From positions 1 to 44,065 of the forward strand of contig NZ_MUKA01000098.1 of assembly GCF_002150735.1 (NCBI RefSeq): a stretch of DNA of 44,065 nucleotides, written 5' to 3'. The DNA is from Streptomyces africanus (lineage in GTDB: Bacteria; Actinomycetota; Actinomycetes; Streptomycetales; Streptomycetaceae). Below the pieces are notes generated by a model. It made no database searches. It saw nothing but the letters and a program-made list of their open reading frames with translations, and was not told where the DNA came from. How positions within the stretch are numbered: position 1 is the stretch's first letter; each line of letters starts with the position of its first letter. Shown here in pieces: positions 41,514-44,065 of this stretch. Both the position numbers and the translations under genes were made by a program.

Positions 41514-43163
41514 ATGCCCCGCATGTCCCGACGCACCCTCCTGCGCTCCATGGCAGTGGGCGGTGCCGCCGTCTCCGTCCCCGGTCTGCTGACCGCCTGC
41601 TCCTCGGACTCCGGCGACAGCGACGTCTCCAACGCCGGCAAGAAGCTGGCCCCCTGGCCGGCCTACCGCCCGGCAACCGGGCCCAAGCCGGACCTCGCCC
41701 CTACCGAGGAAGGCGTCCAGGCCGGCTACACCTCCTACCCGTCCGACCTGGTCAAGTCCGTCACCCGCACCCCGGGCGACGGCTCCACCGTCCGCGTCAT
41801 GACCGTGTCCTTCGGCACCCCGCCCAAGCCCGCCTCGCAGAACCGCTTCTGGGCGGCCGTCGAGAAGGCCCTCGGCGTGAAGATCGAGTACACGATCATC
41901 TCCCAGGCCGACTACCAGAAGAAGATGGCGACGGTCATGGCCGGCGACGCCGACGCCCTGCCCGACATCATCAACCTGTTCTCCGGCTTCACCCTGCCCC
42001 GCGAGGCACAGTTCGTGCAGCGCCGCGCCCAGGACCTCACGCCGTACCTGTCCGGCGACGCGATCGCCGACTACCCCAACCTCGCGGGCATCCCCACCCA
42101 CGCCTGGCGGGACATGGGCCGTGTCGGCGGCCGTATCTACGGCATCCCGCTGGAACGCCCGCTGCCCGGCTCGACCCTCTGGATCAACCAGGACCTGTTC
42201 GCCGACGCGGGCATGAAGGAGGGCTGGACCGCCGAGGACTTCACCGCCGTGGCCCGGCGGGGCACCCGCGGCAGGACGTACATGCTCGGCGCCGCCAACG
42301 GATCCCTGTTCGGCAACGGCTACCACTCCGCCGCCCACAACGCGCCCCAGCGCTGGGCCGTCACCAAGGACGGCACCTTCCTGCCGGCCGCCGCCGACGA
42401 GCGCTACAAGGCGTCCGTCGCCTTCCAGGCACAACTGCGCAAGAACGGCTCCTACCACCCCGACGCCACGTCCATCTCCCAGATCGACCTGACGACCCTC
42501 TACTACAACGGCACCGTCGGCTCCATGCAGGACGGGTTCGGCGCCTACCTGCCCAAGTACCGGGAATCCCAGGGCAAGATGAGCCCCGCCGCGGCCCTGC
42601 CGTACAGCGTCGGCGGCGAGCCCGGCGGCATCGTCGCCGCCCGCCGCTCCTTCGGCTACACCGTCCTGAAGCAGGCCAAGAAGGAGCGCATCGAACTGCT
42701 GCTGCGCATCCTCGACTACCTCGCCGCGCCCTTCGGCAGCCAGGAGTGGGAACTCGTCCACTACGGCGTCGAGGGCGTCCACTTCACCCGCGGCAAGGAC
42801 GGCTCGCCCGAGTTCACCAAGCTCGGCGAGGTGGAGAACAACACCAACCTGCCGCTGAAGTACCTCGCCGAAGGCCCGCAGGTGCTGTTCGTGCCCGGCA
42901 TGCCCGACGCCGTGCGCGCCCTGCACGCCTGGCAGCGCAAGGTCGTACCGCACGCCATCCGCGACGCCTCCTTCGGGCTTCAGTCCGCGACGAACAACTC
43001 CCAGGGCGCCACCCTCAAGACGTTCCTGGACGACACCATCACCGGGATCATCGCCGGGCGCCTGCCCATGTCCGAGTGGGACGCGGCCGTGAAGAAGTGG
43101 CGGAGCCGGGGCGGCGACAGAATGGCCGAGGAATACGCCAAGGACTACGCGGCCAACACCTGA
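41514..43163 (+). CDS. ABC oligosaccharide-binding lipoprotein (LplA-like, Tat signal)
   Basis: A 549-residue protein starting at ATG 41514, with GAGGTGG upstream. The signal sequence MSRRTLLRSMAVGGAAV has a twin-arginine motif (Arg6-Arg7) and ends in a lipobox LLTAC with Cys29, so it is probably a Tat-exported lipoprotein. At about 520 mature residues it is much longer than ordinary CUT1 binders, as expected for the LplA family. RFWAAVEKALGVKIEYTII, YGIPLERPLPGSTLWINQDL and NNTNLPLKYLAEGP are visible. It follows its two permeases instead of preceding them, unlike modules 2 and 4. The ligand is probably a larger oligosaccharide. Confidence 0.92.
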   Translation: MPRMSRRTLLRSMAVGGAAVSVPGLLTACSSDSGDSDVSNAGKKLAPWPAYRPATGPKPDLAPTEEGVQAGYTSYPSDLVKSVTRTPGDGSTVRVMTVSFGTPPKPASQNRFWAAVEKALGVKIEYTIISQADYQKKMATVMAGDADALPDIINLFSGFTLPREAQFVQRRAQDLTPYLSGDAIADYPNLAGIPTHAWRDMGRVGGRIYGIPLERPLPGSTLWINQDLFADAGMKEGWTAEDFTAVARRGTRGRTYMLGAANGSLFGNGYHSAAHNAPQRWAVTKDGTFLPAAADERYKASVAFQAQLRKNGSYHPDATSISQIDLTTLYYNGTVGSMQDGFGAYLPKYRESQGKMSPAAALPYSVGGEPGGIVAARRSFGYTVLKQAKKERIELLLRILDYLAAPFGSQEWELVHYGVEGVHFTRGKDGSPEFTKLGEVENNTNLPLKYLAEGPQVLFVPGMPDAVRALHAWQRKVVPHAIRDASFGLQSATNNSQGATLKTFLDDTITGIIAGRLPMSEWDAAVKKWRSRGGDRMAEEYAKDYAANT

Positions 43164-43194
43164 ACAGCGGTGGGCGGAAGAGGAGACGCGGGGG

Positions 43195-44065
43195 ATGGGG
43201 AACGACATGGGGTCCAGGGGACGGGTCACGATCCGCGAGGTCGCCGAGCGGGCGGGCGTGTCCACGGCCACCGCCTCCCGCGCGCTCAGCGGCAACCACC
43301 CGGTGCCCCCGGCGACCCGGGCCCGGGTCCTGCGCGCGGCCCGCGACCTCGACTACGTGGCCAACGCGCACGCCCGCGCCCTCGTCGGCGGCGGCCGCAA
43401 GATGGCCGCCGTCGTCGTCCGCCAGGTCACCAGCCCCTTCTACGCCCAGGTCGCCGAGGGCGTGGAGGCCGAGGCCGCCGACCGCGGCTGGCTCTGCGTG
43501 GTCGGCGCCACCGGCGGCGACGCACAGCGCGAGATGGAGTTCGTGCAGCTCATGCGGGAGGAGGGCGCCCGGCTGGTGATCCTGGTCGGCGGGGTGGTCG
43601 AGGACGACGCCTACCGCGAGCGCGTCGCCCACTACGCCCACGCCCTCGACTCCTCCGGAGCCCGGCTCGTGCTCTGCGGCCGGCCCGCGCCCGACCCGGA
43701 GATCCCGGCGCTCGTCGTCGAGTTCGACAACGAGGCCGGGGCCCGCGCCATCACCGCCCATCTCCTGTCGGCCGGCCACCGTGGGATCGTCTTCCTCGGC
43801 GGACTGCCCGGCAACACCGCCCTCGACGCCCGCGTCGCCGGCTACCGGGCCGCCCTCGCCGAGCACGGGCTGCCGCCCGAGGCCGCACACGTCGTCGACT
43901 GCGGCCTGGGCCGGGCCGCAGGCCACCGCGCGATGACCGAACTCCTCAAATCCACACGGGAGTTCACCGCCGTCTTCGCCGGGGACGACATGGTCGCCGC
44001 CGGCGCCCTGCGCGCCATCGCCGACACCGGACTGCGCGTGCCCGGCGACATCTCCGTCGTCGGCT
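43195..44065 (+). CDS. LacI-family transcriptional regulator (module 5, 3' end outside window)
   Basis: The frame runs from ATG 43195 to the right edge, 290 codons, so the C-terminus is missing. AGGAG lies 9 bases upstream; ATG 43207 is an alternative. The helix-turn-helix is TIREVAERAGVSTATASRAL (residues about 12-31), followed by VRQVTSPFYAQVAEGVEAEA, ALDARVAGYRAAL and TAVFAGDDMVAAGALRAI of the effector domain. It is 31 bases downstream of the LplA-like gene, on the same strand. The palindrome AAAACGTTTT in the operon promoter at 39592 is its likely target. The effector is presumably the imported sugar. Confidence 0.92.
   Translation, partial: MGNDMGSRGRVTIREVAERAGVSTATASRALSGNHPVPPATRARVLRAARDLDYVANAHARALVGGGRKMAAVVVRQVTSPFYAQVAEGVEAEAADRGWLCVVGATGGDAQREMEFVQLMREEGARLVILVGGVVEDDAYRERVAHYAHALDSSGARLVLCGRPAPDPEIPALVVEFDNEAGARAITAHLLSAGHRGIVFLGGLPGNTALDARVAGYRAALAEHGLPPEAAHVVDCGLGRAAGHRAMTELLKSTREFTAVFAGDDMVAAGALRAIADTGLRVPGDISVVG

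Overview
The window is very GC-rich DNA with Streptomyces-type gene density, codon use (third positions nearly all G or C) and content: LacI-controlled sugar modules, CBM2-bearing secreted glycanases, a class F sortase, a DUF3040 protein, and the widespread Streptomyces hairpin repeat at 11620-11657. A Streptomyces chromosome, probably in an accessory or arm region rich in carbohydrate use, is the best assignment. I find 33 intact or edge-cut genes, two gene remnants, one minisatellite-like repeat array and several operator/promoter sites. No rRNA, tRNA, CRISPR or insertion sequence was recognised.

Module 1 (1-9782): an edge-cut BNR/sialidase-like propeller, a pyridoxamine-phosphate-oxidase-like protein, a LacI regulator, a large GH106-like (alpha-L-rhamnosidase family) hydrolase, and a divergent MFS transporter plus L-fucose/L-arabinose-isomerase-like enzyme. 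Three copies of the box AACGTTTTT, one before the regulator and two between hydrolase and transporter, tie these genes into one likely regulon. The complete enzymes lack signal peptides, so a small glycoside is probably imported by the MFS protein and processed inside the cell.

Central block (9783-16679): a 17-bp degenerate tandem repeat array, a CPA2 cation/proton antiporter, a DUF3040 protein, a His/Asp/Glu-rich membrane-anchored protein with three copies of a PHGGMHTGGGALAA motif next to a class F sortase, the chaperone HtpG, a TatA-like protein and a cupin.

Module 2 (16750-25756): a secreted clan-A glycosidase (GH39-like) with carbohydrate-binding modules, an ABC importer (two permeases and a lipoprotein), a LacI regulator that looks leaderless and has two TGTGACCGGTCACA operators, and a divergent cytoplasmic GH36 alpha-galactosidase. 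An acyltransferase-3 membrane protein follows.

Module 3 (27114-29903): a two-gene operon of secreted CBM2 enzymes, a CE3-like esterase and a GH5 beta-mannanase, preceded by a perfect CebR-type box. An SDR with an atypical active site lies next to it.

Module 4 (31054-37796): a xylobiose-type system resembling bxlR-bxlA // bxlE-bxlF-bxlG: LacI and GH3 on one strand, lipoprotein and two permeases divergent. A decayed zone follows (37797-39555), with a quinone-oxidoreductase fragment, an intact GNAT gene and a truncated, frameshifted DyP peroxidase.

Module 5 (39641-44065): an LplB/LplC/LplA-like importer with its lipoprotein gene last, then a LacI gene that runs off the window. Its promoter carries an AAAACGTTTT palindrome between the -35 and -10. 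None of the three ABC importers has an ATPase gene here. Shared use of an MsiK-type ATPase encoded elsewhere is the usual Streptomyces arrangement.
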